DNA of 64,000 bases from JBEKTY01 sp049515555 (GTDB lineage Bacteria > Planctomycetota > Planctomycetia > Pirellulales > Thermoguttaceae), in contig JBEKTY010000051.1 in assembly GCA_049515555.1 (NCBI GenBank), forward strand, positions 21,670 through 85,669, in the 5' to 3' direction. Numbering within the stretch: position 1 is the first letter of the stretch; each line of letters starts with the position of its first letter. Made by a program: the position numbers and the translations under genes. The notes beneath the pieces are model-generated. The model was not told where the DNA came from. It did no database searches and saw only the letters and a program-made list of their open reading frames with translations. Of the stretch, positions 23,707 to 33,800 are shown piece after piece.

Positions 23707-26316
23707 ATGTGGCGACGCGGTCTTGGAAAACGAATCTTGGGCGGACTCAAGGCTTTACAACGGCGCCGCCATGAACAGCGGCCGGGCGGCAAGCCCACCG
23801 TGCTCTCTTTGGAGTGCCTGGAGGATCGCAAGCTCCTGTCCGTATTCCCCTACACCCCGACGACCACCACAGATAGCAATACGGCGGGGGCGGGCAGCCT
23901 GCGCGACGGCGTCATCCTGGCCAACGTCGATCCGGGCAGGACTGCGGACACGATCCAGCTCCAGGCCGGCACGTATGTCCTGGACCTCGAGAATGCGGCC
24001 TCGGGGCACGAGACCGCATCGATGACGGGCGACCTGAACATCACCAACACGGCGCACCAGTTGATCATTCAAGGCCAGGGAACTTCCGGGGCCAATGCGA
24101 CCATCATTCAGCAAACGATTGAAGACCGGGTCTTTGAAATTGTCAAAGCCGGCGTCAATGTGCTCTTGGAGAACCTGGTTATCGAGGGGGGGACCGCGGT
24201 GGACAGCGGCGGAAACCTGAGCAAGCCGGGCGCCTCCGCCGCACTGGGCGGCGGTATCTTGGACAACGGCGGCACCGTCACGCTTAGCAACGTCGTCCTC
24301 CAAGATAACGTGGCGCAGGGCGGGAGTGCGGGGGCCAAGAGCGGCAAGAGCGGTCAGAATGCTCTTGGCGGCGGACTGTACTCGACCGGCGGCACGCTGG
24401 CATTGAGCGGCGTTACCCTCTCCGACAACGGTGCTTATGGCGGTGCGGGTGGCTACGGCGGGGCCGGCGGCAAGGGCGGCAATGGCGGCAACGGTCAGGG
24501 CGGGGCCATCTACGCCAAGGGTGCTCTGACGCTCAGCAACGTCACCCTCTCCGACAATTTCGCCGCCGGCGGCTACGGCGGCTACGGCGGGGCCGGCGGC
24601 TACGGCGGCTACGGCGGCAAGGTTGGCGGCAAGGGCGGCAACGGCGCCATCGGCGGCAATGGCGGCAGCAGCCAGGGCGGCGCCATCTATGCCAACGGTG
24701 CCCTGACGCTCAGCAACGTCATCACCCTTTCCGATAACGGTGCTTATGGCGGCGCGGGTGGCGCCGGCGGGGCCGGCGGCAGCGGCGGCAACGGCGCCAA
24801 GGCTGGTGGCAAGGGCGGCAACGGCGCCAACGGCGGCAATGGCGGCAACAGCCAGGGCGGCGCCATCTACGCCAAGGGTGCTCTGACGCCCAACAACCTC
24901 ACCCTCGTCACCCTCTCCGGCAACAGTGCTTTTGGCGGTGCGGGTGGCTATGGCGGGGCCGGCGGCAGCGGGGGCTCTGCCACCGGCGGCAGCATGTCCG
25001 CCAGCGGCGGCCACGGCGGCAGCCGCCAGGGCGGTGGCATTTACGCCAATGCCGCTCCGACATTCAACAGCGTTAGCCTCCAGCGCAACCGCGCTGTCGG
25101 CGGCATCGGCAGCAGCAGCGGCAGCGGTGGCAACGGCGGCAACGGCGGCAGCGGCGGCAACGGCGGCAGTGCCCAGGGCGGTGGCATTTACACCGCAGGC
25201 AGCAAGGTTACGCTGGCGAAGATCACCATCTCCGGAAGCGTTGCCCAGGGCGGCGCGGGTGGCAACGGCGGCAGCGGCAGCAAAGGCGGCAACGGCGGCA
25301 ACGGCGGCAACGGCCAGGGCGGTGGCGTTTACGCCAACGCTGCCGTGACGCTCACTGGCGCAACTGTCTCCAACAACGTCGCCCACGGGGGCAACGGCGC
25401 CGCCGGCAGCAAGGGTGGCAGCGGCGGCAGTGGCCAGGGCGGTGGCGTTTACGCCAACGCTGCTGTGACACTCAGTGGCACAACTGTCTCCAGCAACCAG
25501 GCCTACGGCGGCGACGGCGCCTCCGGTATCAACGGCGGCAACGGTGGCAACGCACAGGGCGGTGGCGTCTACGCCCACGCTGCTGCGACATTCACGGGCG
25601 GCACGGTCTCCAGCAACAAGGTCCAGGGCGGCATCGGCGGACCCGGCAGTGGCAGCTCCATGGGCGTGGGCAGTGGCCGCCAGGGTGGCCAGGGCGGCAA
25701 CGGCGGCAGCGGCCAGGGCGGCGGCATCTACAGTGCGCTCAGCAAAGTCACCCTCACGCAGACCACAGTTTCCGGGAACGCTGCCCAAGGCGGCAACGGC
25801 GGCGCTAGCGGCGGCAAGGGCGCCGGCAACGGCGGCAACGGCCAGGGCGGCGGTGTTTATGCCGGCGCTGGCCTGACCCTCAATACCGTTACCCTCACAG
25901 GCAACACCGCCACCGGCGGTTACGGCGGCGCCGGCGGAAGTGCCACCAAAGCCAATGGCGGCAGCGGTGGTGCCGGCCAGGGCGGCGGCATTTATGCCAA
26001 CGCTGGCGCCAGCACTCTCACGACCGTCACCCTCTCCAGCAATGTCGCTCAGGGCGGCGACGGCGGCAGCGACTCCGCCGGCGGCAAAGGGGGCAACGGC
26101 GGCAACGGCCAAGGCGGCGCCATCTTCATCGCGGCGGGCAGTATGGCAATGACCGGCAGCAGCGTCACCCAGAACACTGCCGCGGGCGGAACGGGTGGAA
26201 CGGGCAGCACCGACGGCTCCGATGGGAGCGCCCAGCTTGGCGGCGTCTACAAAGCGCCGAAGGCCAGCTTCAAGCAAACCACGTCAACGATTTCGGGCAA
26301 CACCCCGCCGCCCTAA
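23707..26316 (+). CDS. LEPR-XLL-type glycine-rich beta-helix surface protein (PE_PGRS-like)
   Basis: 869 residues from ATG 23707 (AAGGAG eight bases upstream). LECLEDRKLLSVF near residue 40 is the LEPR-XLL-type export signature. Residues about 60-180 resemble the start of polymorphic outer-membrane and CSLREAI-type beta-helix proteins (GSLRDGVILANVDPG, ADTIQLQAGTYVLDL). From about 190 onward there are some 15 imperfect repeats of 45-60 residues. Each has a strand module (ALTLSNVTLSDN type) and a loop of GGxGG triplets ending QGGGVYAN or QGGAIYAK. This gives a right-handed beta-helix with long Gly-rich loops. The DNA is highly repetitive, so repeat number probably varies. Adhesin or matrix function is inference. 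Confidence 0.88.
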   Translation: MWRRGLGKRILGGLKALQRRRHEQRPGGKPTVLSLECLEDRKLLSVFPYTPTTTTDSNTAGAGSLRDGVILANVDPGRTADTIQLQAGTYVLDLENAASGHETASMTGDLNITNTAHQLIIQGQGTSGANATIIQQTIEDRVFEIVKAGVNVLLENLVIEGGTAVDSGGNLSKPGASAALGGGILDNGGTVTLSNVVLQDNVAQGGSAGAKSGKSGQNALGGGLYSTGGTLALSGVTLSDNGAYGGAGGYGGAGGKGGNGGNGQGGAIYAKGALTLSNVTLSDNFAAGGYGGYGGAGGYGGYGGKVGGKGGNGAIGGNGGSSQGGAIYANGALTLSNVITLSDNGAYGGAGGAGGAGGSGGNGAKAGGKGGNGANGGNGGNSQGGAIYAKGALTPNNLTLVTLSGNSAFGGAGGYGGAGGSGGSATGGSMSASGGHGGSRQGGGIYANAAPTFNSVSLQRNRAVGGIGSSSGSGGNGGNGGSGGNGGSAQGGGIYTAGSKVTLAKITISGSVAQGGAGGNGGSGSKGGNGGNGGNGQGGGVYANAAVTLTGATVSNNVAHGGNGAAGSKGGSGGSGQGGGVYANAAVTLSGTTVSSNQAYGGDGASGINGGNGGNAQGGGVYAHAAATFTGGTVSSNKVQGGIGGPGSGSSMGVGSGRQGGQGGNGGSGQGGGIYSALSKVTLTQTTVSGNAAQGGNGGASGGKGAGNGGNGQGGGVYAGAGLTLNTVTLTGNTATGGYGGAGGSATKANGGSGGAGQGGGIYANAGASTLTTVTLSSNVAQGGDGGSDSAGGKGGNGGNGQGGAIFIAAGSMAMTGSSVTQNTAAGGTGGTGSTDGSDGSAQLGGVYKAPKASFKQTTSTISGNTPPP

Positions 26317-26334
26317 ATGAACTTGTGTGATTCC

Positions 26335-26415
26335 GGGAAAAAAAGGGGACGGTCCCCATTTGCCGGAACGGCCCGAAGGGTGCTTCGCACAAATGGGGAC
26401 TGTCCCCTTTTTCCC
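26335..26415. repeat. REP-like inverted repeat R1 copy 3 (loop inverted)
   Basis: Arms 26335-26362 and 26390-26415 (GGGGACGGTCCCC and GGGGACTGTCCCC cores) flank a 27-nt loop that is the reverse complement of the loop in copies 1 and 2. It lies 18 bp after the stop codon of the glycine-rich LEPR-XLL gene, in sequence matching the flank of copy 2. Confidence 0.9.
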
Positions 26416-26468
26416 TCCCAGCCTATTTGTCGGCCGATTCCAAGTTGAACAGGGGTTCGACAGCGCAC

Positions 26469-28658
26469 ATGCCCGACGACCTGGACACGGCGCTGGGGTA
26501 CCATCAACGTGGTTTACTGACGGAGGCGGCGCGGATTTACGAGGGGCTGCTGGCCAGTAACCCCGAACACGTCGAAGCACTACACTTTCTGGGCGTCGTG
26601 GCCCTGCAGCAGGGCGATCCGCAACGCGCGGTGGAACTGATCGGTCGGGCGTTAGCCTTGAACCCGGGTGCGGCCGCCGTCTACGCCAATCTGGGCGAGG
26701 CCTACTGGGCCGTGGGCGATTTCCAGCGGGCGGCCGGTTGCTGCCGCGCCGCATTGCGCCTGCAGAGCGATTATCCTGAGGCGGCCAACAGTCTCGGTTT
26801 GGCCTTGCAGGCCTTGGGCCAAACTGAGGAGGCCACGGCCCAGTTTCGAGCGGCGGTGCGGATGAACCCCGACTTCGCCATCGCTCACAACAATTTGGCC
26901 AACGCCCTGCGCACCCGGGGGGACACTGCGCAGGCCCTGGCGCACTTTCGGCGGGCCGTCGAGATCGCCCCGCAGTGGGCCGAGGCCCGCAGCAATCTCG
27001 GGCAATTGCTGTTGGAGCAATTGGCGCTAGAGGAAGCCCTGGCCCATTGCCGCGAAGCCGTGCGGTTGCGGCCCGATCTTCCTCAGACGCAGAACAATCT
27101 GGGCAATGTCTTACGCGAGCTGGGGCGGCTGGCGGAGGCCGAGACATGCTATGCCGAGGCCCTGCGGCTCGGTCCGGACCTGGCCATGACCTATAGCAAT
27201 ATGGGCCAGGCCTTGCAAGAGGAAGGCCGGCTGGGCGAGGCCGTCGCCTGGTATCGCCGGGCCCTGGAACTGGAGCCCCCCCTGGTCCGCGCCCATTGGA
27301 ACCTGGGCGGCGCCTTGGAAGAGCAGGAGGACCACGCCGGCGCGATCGCCTGTTACGAGGCGGCCTTGCGGCTCGATCCGGATTCGGCCGAGGCGCACAA
27401 CGGCCTGGGCTGGGTGCGGCACGAGCAGGGCCACTTCGACGCAGCGCGGGAGTATTACCGAAAGGCCGTCGAACTGAAGCCGGGGCTGGCGGCCGCCCAC
27501 TGCAACCTGGGAACCCTTCTGGAGGAATTGAGCGACTTCGAGGGGGCGGAGCGGTGCTTCCGCGAGGCGCTGCGGCACGATCCCCGCTTCGCCGGGGCCC
27601 ATGCCGTGTTGGCCACCTTGCTCGGCGCCAAACTGCCGCCGGCGGAGTTGGCCGATCAGCAGCGATTGCTGGCCGACCCCCATCTGTCCGGCGGTAAGCG
27701 CTCGGTCTTGCACTTCGGCGTGGCGCACGTGCTCGACGCTCAGGGGGCTTATCGAGAGGCGGCCGAGCACCTGCAACGGGCCAACGCCCTGGAGTTCGCC
27801 GAGCGGCGGAAGCGCGGCCAGGGATACGACCCGGCGGCCCACGCCCAATTCGTGGCCGCAATGATCGCGACCTGCACGCCGGCCTTCTTCCAGCGGACGC
27901 GCGGCTTCGGCCTGGAGAGCGAGCGGCCGATTTTCATCGTGGGGCTGCCGCGCTCGGGCAGCACGCTGATCGAGCAGATCCTCGCCCGGCATTCGCTGGT
28001 CTTCGGGGCCGGCGAGCTGCGTCTGGGCCGCGACGACTTCGAGGCCCTGTTCGACGGCGGCGACAACGGGCTTGCCGCGATGCAGGGCCTGGGCCGGTTG
28101 GACTGCCAGACCGCCGGTGGCCTTGCCCGGCGGCACCTGCAACGCCTCGGCGAGCTGAATCGGCCGGCCCAGCGCGTCGCCGACAAGATGCCGGACAACT
28201 ATCTGTACCTGGGGCTGTTGGCCACCTTGTTTCCCCGGGCGAAGTTCATTCACTGCCGGCGGGACTTGCGCGACGTTGCCGTCTCCTGCTGGATGACCAA
28301 TTTCCGGCACATCCACTGGGCCAACGACCTGGAGCACATTGCCCTGCGGTTCCAGGAGTATCGACGGCTGACGGACCATTGGCGCGAGGTGCTGCCCGTG
28401 CCCGTGCTGGAGGCGGCTTACGAGGAGACGGTGGCCGATCTGGAAACGGTGGCGCGGCGGGTCGTCGCCTGGTGCGGCCTGGAGTGGGAGCCGGCCTGCC
28501 TGGCGTTCTACGAGGGAAAGCGGCCGGTGCGCACGGCCAGCGTCACCCAAGTCCGCCAGCCCATCTACACGAAGTCCGTGGCGCGATGGAAGCACTACGA
28601 GCGGGCCCTGGCGCCGTGCTTCGCCCGGCTGAGCGCCCAACTATCGAGATCCACTTAG
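26469..28658 (+). CDS. TPR-repeat sulfotransferase
   Basis: 729 residues from ATG 26469; an upstream in-frame TTG at 26427 lacks a ribosome site. Residues 1 to about 400 are roughly eleven tetratricopeptide repeats (for example EAARIYEGLLASNPEH and AVAWYRRALELEPPLVRAHW). From about residue 485 a sulfotransferase domain begins with the PAPS 5'-phosphosulfate loop RPIFIVGLPRSGSTLIEQIL, then KFIHCRRDLRDVAVSCW (3'-phosphate region) and a C-terminal YEETVADLETVARRV. The enzyme transfers sulfate from PAPS to a glycan or protein, and the TPR part probably recruits the acceptor. It heads a glycan-modification run with the two genes downstream. Confidence 0.93.
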   Translation: MPDDLDTALGYHQRGLLTEAARIYEGLLASNPEHVEALHFLGVVALQQGDPQRAVELIGRALALNPGAAAVYANLGEAYWAVGDFQRAAGCCRAALRLQSDYPEAANSLGLALQALGQTEEATAQFRAAVRMNPDFAIAHNNLANALRTRGDTAQALAHFRRAVEIAPQWAEARSNLGQLLLEQLALEEALAHCREAVRLRPDLPQTQNNLGNVLRELGRLAEAETCYAEALRLGPDLAMTYSNMGQALQEEGRLGEAVAWYRRALELEPPLVRAHWNLGGALEEQEDHAGAIACYEAALRLDPDSAEAHNGLGWVRHEQGHFDAAREYYRKAVELKPGLAAAHCNLGTLLEELSDFEGAERCFREALRHDPRFAGAHAVLATLLGAKLPPAELADQQRLLADPHLSGGKRSVLHFGVAHVLDAQGAYREAAEHLQRANALEFAERRKRGQGYDPAAHAQFVAAMIATCTPAFFQRTRGFGLESERPIFIVGLPRSGSTLIEQILARHSLVFGAGELRLGRDDFEALFDGGDNGLAAMQGLGRLDCQTAGGLARRHLQRLGELNRPAQRVADKMPDNYLYLGLLATLFPRAKFIHCRRDLRDVAVSCWMTNFRHIHWANDLEHIALRFQEYRRLTDHWREVLPVPVLEAAYEETVADLETVARRVVAWCGLEWEPACLAFYEGKRPVRTASVTQVRQPIYTKSVARWKHYERALAPCFARLSAQLSRST

Positions 28659-28675
28659 CATCAATTGCAGACTGC

Positions 28676-29863
28676 ATGGCGACGATACTTCTCACCTGGG
28701 AGTTGGGGGGCGGGCTGGGGCACTTCGTGAATCTCTTGCCCCTGGCCCGCGGCCTCCGCGGCCGCGGGCATCGAGTGTTCGCCGCCCTGCGGGACCTCTC
28801 GCAAGCGGAGCAAGTCTTTGCCGGACTTGGTATTTCCTACTTCCAGGCGCCGATCAGTGCCCAGCCCTGCGCCAATGCGATCGATCCCCCGCGCAGCTTT
28901 GCGCACATCCTGCACAACGAAGGCTTTGGAGAGCTCGGCCGGCTGCGGGCGATGGCCGATGCCTGGCGGAACATTTACGACGCCGTGCGGCCGGAGCTGC
29001 TGATCTTCGACCACAGCCCAACGGCCTTGTTGGCCGCCAGGTCGTGCGGTGCGAAGCGGGCCCTGGTGGGCACCGGCTTCTTCTGCCCCTTGGACGAGTA
29101 TCCCATGCCCGACCTGCGCCCTTGGCTCCCCGCCGATGCGGCGCGCCTTGCACATGAGGAAGACCTGGTCCTGGCCAATGCCAACGAGGTGCTGGCCTCC
29201 TGGGACCGGGAACCGCTCCCGCGGCTGTCCCATCTGTACTACCAGGTGGACGAGCATTTCCTGGCCACCTTCCCCGAGCTGGACCACTACCCGGACCGAA
29301 AAGGCGCCCGGTACTGGGGGGCCTGGCCGAACGTCGGCGGCAAGAGGCCCGATTGGCCGGGCGGCCAGGACCAGCGCGTGTTCGCGTACCTCAAGCCCTT
29401 TCGCGCGCTTCCCTTCCTGCTGGAACAGCTCTCCCAATTGCGATACCCTACGATCGTCTATGGCGACCGGATCGACCGGAGTCTGCGGCAGCGATTCCAA
29501 TCGGCGACGATGCGTATGGAGGACGAGCCTCTGGACCTCGCCGAAGTGGGCAGGACCTGCGACCTGGCGATCCTCAACGGCAACCACGGGACCACGGTGG
29601 CCATGCTCCTGGCGGGTAAGCCCGTACTCCAGGTGCCGATCACTTTGGAACAGGACATATTCAGCGCGGTCGTCGCCCGGCTAGGGGCCGGCCTGTCCGC
29701 CGGGCCGGAAAGGCCGGAGGAAATCGGCGTCAATTTGGTGACGATGCTGGGCTCGGACGAATTTGCCGCGGCGGCCGGCTCGTTCGCCGCGCGGCACGCC
29801 GACTTCGACCCCCAACGCCAGATCGACGCCATGCTCCGGCGCGCCCAGGAACTGCTCCCATAA
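28676..29863 (+). CDS. GT-B glycosyltransferase (UGT/MGT-like)
   Basis: 395 residues from ATG 28676, 17 bp after the sulfotransferase. The N-terminal Rossmann half has ILLTWELGGGLGHFVNLLPL, the GxGH acceptor loop of GT-B enzymes. The C-terminal half has the nucleotide-sugar region CDLAILNGNHGTTVAMLLAG followed by KPVLQVPITLEQDIF, equivalent to the UGT HGGxGT...P..xEQ motif with Asn-His-Gly here. Transfers a sugar from a nucleotide donor; acceptor unknown. Position between a sulfotransferase and a pyruvyltransferase points to decoration of a surface or secreted glycan. Confidence 0.9.
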   Translation: MATILLTWELGGGLGHFVNLLPLARGLRGRGHRVFAALRDLSQAEQVFAGLGISYFQAPISAQPCANAIDPPRSFAHILHNEGFGELGRLRAMADAWRNIYDAVRPELLIFDHSPTALLAARSCGAKRALVGTGFFCPLDEYPMPDLRPWLPADAARLAHEEDLVLANANEVLASWDREPLPRLSHLYYQVDEHFLATFPELDHYPDRKGARYWGAWPNVGGKRPDWPGGQDQRVFAYLKPFRALPFLLEQLSQLRYPTIVYGDRIDRSLRQRFQSATMRMEDEPLDLAEVGRTCDLAILNGNHGTTVAMLLAGKPVLQVPITLEQDIFSAVVARLGAGLSAGPERPEEIGVNLVTMLGSDEFAAAAGSFAARHADFDPQRQIDAMLRRAQELLP

Positions 29864-30633
29864 TGCTCCCACGGCATGAGACATACCAGGTTCTCGCCTA
29901 TCACGGCACCCGCAACCTGGGCGACGCCATCCAGACCGTGGCGATCAGCCAGGTGTTGCCCGCGGTAGTCGGCGTCTACAGGCACAAGATGCACCTGGCC
30001 GACAAGACGATCCCCCTGGTGGTGAACGGGTGGATCGGCGACTTGTTCGACACATGCACTTTGCCCACGTCAGGCATAGTCCACTACTGCGGCATCCACG
30101 CTGCGCAGCAACACTTCCGGAATTACAGGCACGACGACGTCATCGGGGCCAGAGACCGCTACACGGTCGATAAGCTCCGGGGCTTTGGTCTCAAGAGCGA
30201 ACTGGTCGGCTGCGCTACACTCCTGTTTGCACGCTCCCACGGCCCGCGGAACGGCATCTATTCGGTCGACTTCCCGGGACCGGGGCAGCCGGTCAGTCAT
30301 TCCATCCCCCCCGACATGCCTTGGAGTGACCAGTGGGATCTCGCCTTGAGATTGTTGGAAAAGTACCGGACCGCCAGCGTGGTCTACACCGGCAGGTTGC
30401 ACGCGCTCCTCCCCTGCCTGGCCTTCGGCACGCCGGTCAGGTTCTTTGCCGCGGCCTTCGGTCCGGAACGCTTTTCGGTGCTCGACTTCCTGCACCTGGA
30501 CGTGACGGGGATCGTCGAAGATTTCGACGTCCGGCCGTACCAGGCGGCCTTCATCCGCTTCATGGCAGACTGCCTGCAAACCAAGCTGGCGTTGGGTGAG
30601 CCCAAGTTCCCCGCGGTTGTTATCGGGGAATGA
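29863..30633 (+). CDS. Polysaccharide pyruvyl transferase family protein
   Basis: 256 residues. ATG 29863 overlaps the last base of the preceding stop (TAATG), indicating translational coupling with the glycosyltransferase. The family motif is HGTRNLGDAIQTVAISQVLP near the N-terminus; the middle has DRYTVDKLRGFGLKSELVGC and the C-terminal half YRTASVVYTGRLHALLPCLAFG, the conserved R-H-A/x-x-P region. Members add ketal-linked pyruvate to sugars or act on cell-wall polymers. It completes a three-gene glycan set, followed by R2 copy 3. Confidence 0.88.
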   Translation: MLPRHETYQVLAYHGTRNLGDAIQTVAISQVLPAVVGVYRHKMHLADKTIPLVVNGWIGDLFDTCTLPTSGIVHYCGIHAAQQHFRNYRHDDVIGARDRYTVDKLRGFGLKSELVGCATLLFARSHGPRNGIYSVDFPGPGQPVSHSIPPDMPWSDQWDLALRLLEKYRTASVVYTGRLHALLPCLAFGTPVRFFAAAFGPERFSVLDFLHLDVTGIVEDFDVRPYQAAFIRFMADCLQTKLALGEPKFPAVVIGE

Positions 30634-30704
30634 CGGCGAAGAGGAGGTCCCGGTAGAAACGACGCCCCTGCCAATCGCCCTTTGTGAGAAAGGGAACCGG
30701 CTGG

Positions 30705-30822
30705 TTAACCCGAATTATTCACCAATGGTTCGTAGTGACCGCATTCATGCGGTCCCGGACCTGTTCGCACTCTCCAGACCCGATAAATCGGGTCACTACG
30801 AACCTCGGTGAATAATCCCGGG
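30705..30822. repeat. MITE-like element R2 copy 3
   Basis: A 118-bp copy starting TTAACCCGAATTATTCACC and ending GGTGAATAATCCCGG, with the same internal palindromes as the other two copies. It separates two convergent genes; the left TTA is kept and the right end reads GGGCAA. Confidence 0.88.
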
Positions 30823-30830
30823 CAAGACTC

Positions 30831-33800
30831 TTACTTCTCCACCTGTACCTTGGCCAAGTCGTGCGACTCGCTGCGGCCGACCAGCGGCACGGCCTTTATC
30901 GTCAGCCGCTCGTCCTTGGTTCCCCAGCCTTGATAGATCAAGGCCAGGACCTTGGTCCGCGTACTGGCCCGATTGGCGTCCGTGGCGAAGTAATGGGCGC
31001 GGATGCTGTATGTGCCGGCGGGGGCCTGCGGCAGAAGATACAGCTCGGGCCCGTAACCGGTTGTCACGTCGCGGCTGATCCGCCCGCCGGAGGCCGTCTG
31101 CGGGTGCGAGAAGAAGCACTCTTCGCCGTTGGGCTCGGTCACGTGCAGGTCGACGTCCGTGCCGTCGGTGTTCCACAGGATCAAGGCCGCCAGGTCGGCC
31201 GTATCGCGAAGCTGCGCGGCGGCAAGAATGGCCATCCGCGCTTGGGCATAATTGCCCAGCCGGCCGCTCGGGTTTCCGCTCAAGCGGCGGAGGAACCGCA
31301 AGTAATCGAGCTGGGCGATGTTGTGCACGTCGCCGAACCGCCCGTCCCACTGCCCGCCGCAGGCCAGCTCGTAGTACACGATCGCCATGTCGGTGTTGCC
31401 CAGTTGCTCCAGGCAATGGGCCAGGGCGTGGAAGGTGACGGGCTCGAAGGTGCGCGCCACGGCCGCCCGGCGAAGCAGGTGATAGGCCGCGCCCGGCCGC
31501 CCCCAGGCGATCGAGGCAAAGGCCACGTCGCGGGCCAAGGCCGCATCGCCCGGCCGATCCTCGACCAGCGAGCTTAACGCCCGCAGCGCGTCGTCGGGGC
31601 TGGAGTTCTGCCAGCGGCGCTCCGCTTCGCCGGCGAGCGTGTCGTAGTCCGGCGCGCCGCTCCGCCAGGGCTGCCTGAAGTTTTCGGGCAGGTCCTTCTG
31701 CATGCGAAGCTTGCAGTGCAGCTCGGGCGGCACGATCTGGAAAGCCTCGGCCGGCAGGCCCTCCAAGGCGATGCCCAGCGCGGCCGGCAGATCGAACCGC
31801 ACCTGCTCGTTCCGGCCCAGCTTGCGGTACCAGTCCATGAACAGCGTCTTGGCGTCGGCGGCCGCGCCGGGCCGCTCGGCGGCCTCGACCACGGCCGCGG
31901 CCGGCCGATCCTTCACCACGAAATCGTCTTCCTCCGGCTTGATGTTATAGCGGGCATAGTCTTGCTCAGATTCGAGCATTAGCAGCGAACAGGTGCGGCC
32001 CGTGATGCGGAAATGCCGGGCGTAGACCGTGGCCACCGGCTCGGCCGCCTGGCTCAGGTCTTCCAACTGGCCCGTTGCCACCTGGCCATAGGTCCGCGCG
32101 GCCAGCTCCGAAGCGATGATGTGATCCACCTTCACCTGGACAGTCTGCGTGGCCGCGCCTTGCTGGAGCGTGAAGGCGATGGCGGCGCCTTCCTCCCGCG
32201 CCAGGCCCGACTGGCTGTCCAATCTGCCCACCACCAACAACTGTTGATTGGGGAACACGAACCGCGGGCGGCCGGCCACCAGAACGTCGTGGCCGCCCTT
32301 GGCCTCCACGCCCGTCAGCCGCCAGGGCCGGGCGCGATGCGCCACCGATGCCCGGGCAACCTCCGCTTCGCCGACCACCGAGAATACCGCCCCGCCGGTC
32401 TCGTCGGCCAGCAGGGTCAGAGTTCGCGGGTCGCTGCCCGCCAGGCCGGTATGATAGGCGAACAAGGGGCCGCATCGCTCCGCTGGCCCTTTGGGAGAGG
32501 GGCTGGGGGTGAGGGCTTTCGACAAGGGCGGCCAACGATCCTCGCCCCAAGTCGCCGCGCCGTCGCTGAGCAGGAACATTTCCGGCGGCAGACCCTGGGC
32601 CTTCTTCCGCCAGGCAGGCGAAGCCGCCGCCTGAAGGGCCCGGCCCAGATCGGTCGCCCCCTCCAACGCCAGCCCGTCGGCGTACTGCATCAGGGCATCG
32701 ACGTTTTCCGGCGTGTTGGGCACGAATTGCTCTTGCCACCAGAAGGTCTCGACGTTGAAAAAGAGCACGGCGAAGCGCTCGATCCGGTCGCGGTTGTTCT
32801 CCAGGGTCGCCCGCAGCAGCTTGGTCCACAGTGCGAGCTGCGGGGCGGCACTGAGCGACGTATCGACCAGGAACACGGCTTCCTTGGAGCCCTCAGCGGC
32901 GGGCGTTTCGGGCAGCGAAAGCCCCACGCGGGTGGCGAAGTAGTTGCCCGTCGCTTCGTCGGCGCCGGTGAGCATGAGCGTGCCCGGCTTGTGCAGCCGC
33001 ACGCTCAGGGGCCGATCCCGCGGGTCGATCAGGCGATAGGAAAGCCGCTGGCCGTCGGCCAACTTGGTGGCCGGGGCGTCGAGCGACACTTCCTTGGCGT
33101 TGCCGGCGGCGACGTTGAAATCGACGATCGTGGCCGGCGGATGTTCCGGCAGATCGAGCCGCAGCTCCAGGTCGTCGCCGACGTGCAACAGATCGACGTC
33201 GTAGCCGATGACCACGCGGTGCAGCGACCGCGGGGCCAGCGGAAACACGCGGCACTGGAACACGCCCGCCCCCGACCACTCGACCAGGGCCGGATCGACG
33301 CGGCGGCGGACCGTCTCGCGGTAGGCGTAGGCGGCCTTCTCCTTGGGCACCATGCGGGCCACCTTGGGCTGCTCCCAACTGCTGCTCCGCAGGGCCAGGA
33401 TCCGCTCCGGCGTCGTATCGCCTTGCGACAGCTGCTCACGCTTGAAGAACATCGAATCCTGCGGCGTGATCTGCGGGGCCTGGTATACCGTGCGGCCGAA
33501 GGCCACGAAGTAGGGCGAAGCCTCCTCCGGCAGCCGCAATTGGAAGTTGCCCTCCAGTTGCTGCCCGCGGTCGTTGAAGTAATAGAGATCCAGCACGACC
33601 CGGGCCCGGAAGCCGTCGATCCGCACGTCGACCTGCATCCCCCGCAGCGGCAATTCCTCGCGGTCGCCCACCATCAGCCGCGAAGTATTGGGCACCAGCC
33701 GCGACGGCTTCCAGGTCTCGACTTGCTTCTTATTAGCCAGCTCGGTGAGGTCGCCTGGCTTCTGGCCAGCCGCCAACGACGGCAAGAGGCCCATAGCGGT

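Noticed and set aside
24400..26200. Possible CRISPR or intergenic satellite in GGCGGCAACGGCGGC-rich DNA
   Set aside because: It is a continuous coding frame for the Gly-rich protein.
32500..32520. Possible frame disruption in the vWA gene at the GGGAGAGG repeat
   Set aside because: The repeat length keeps the frame and motifs on both sides are in the same frame.
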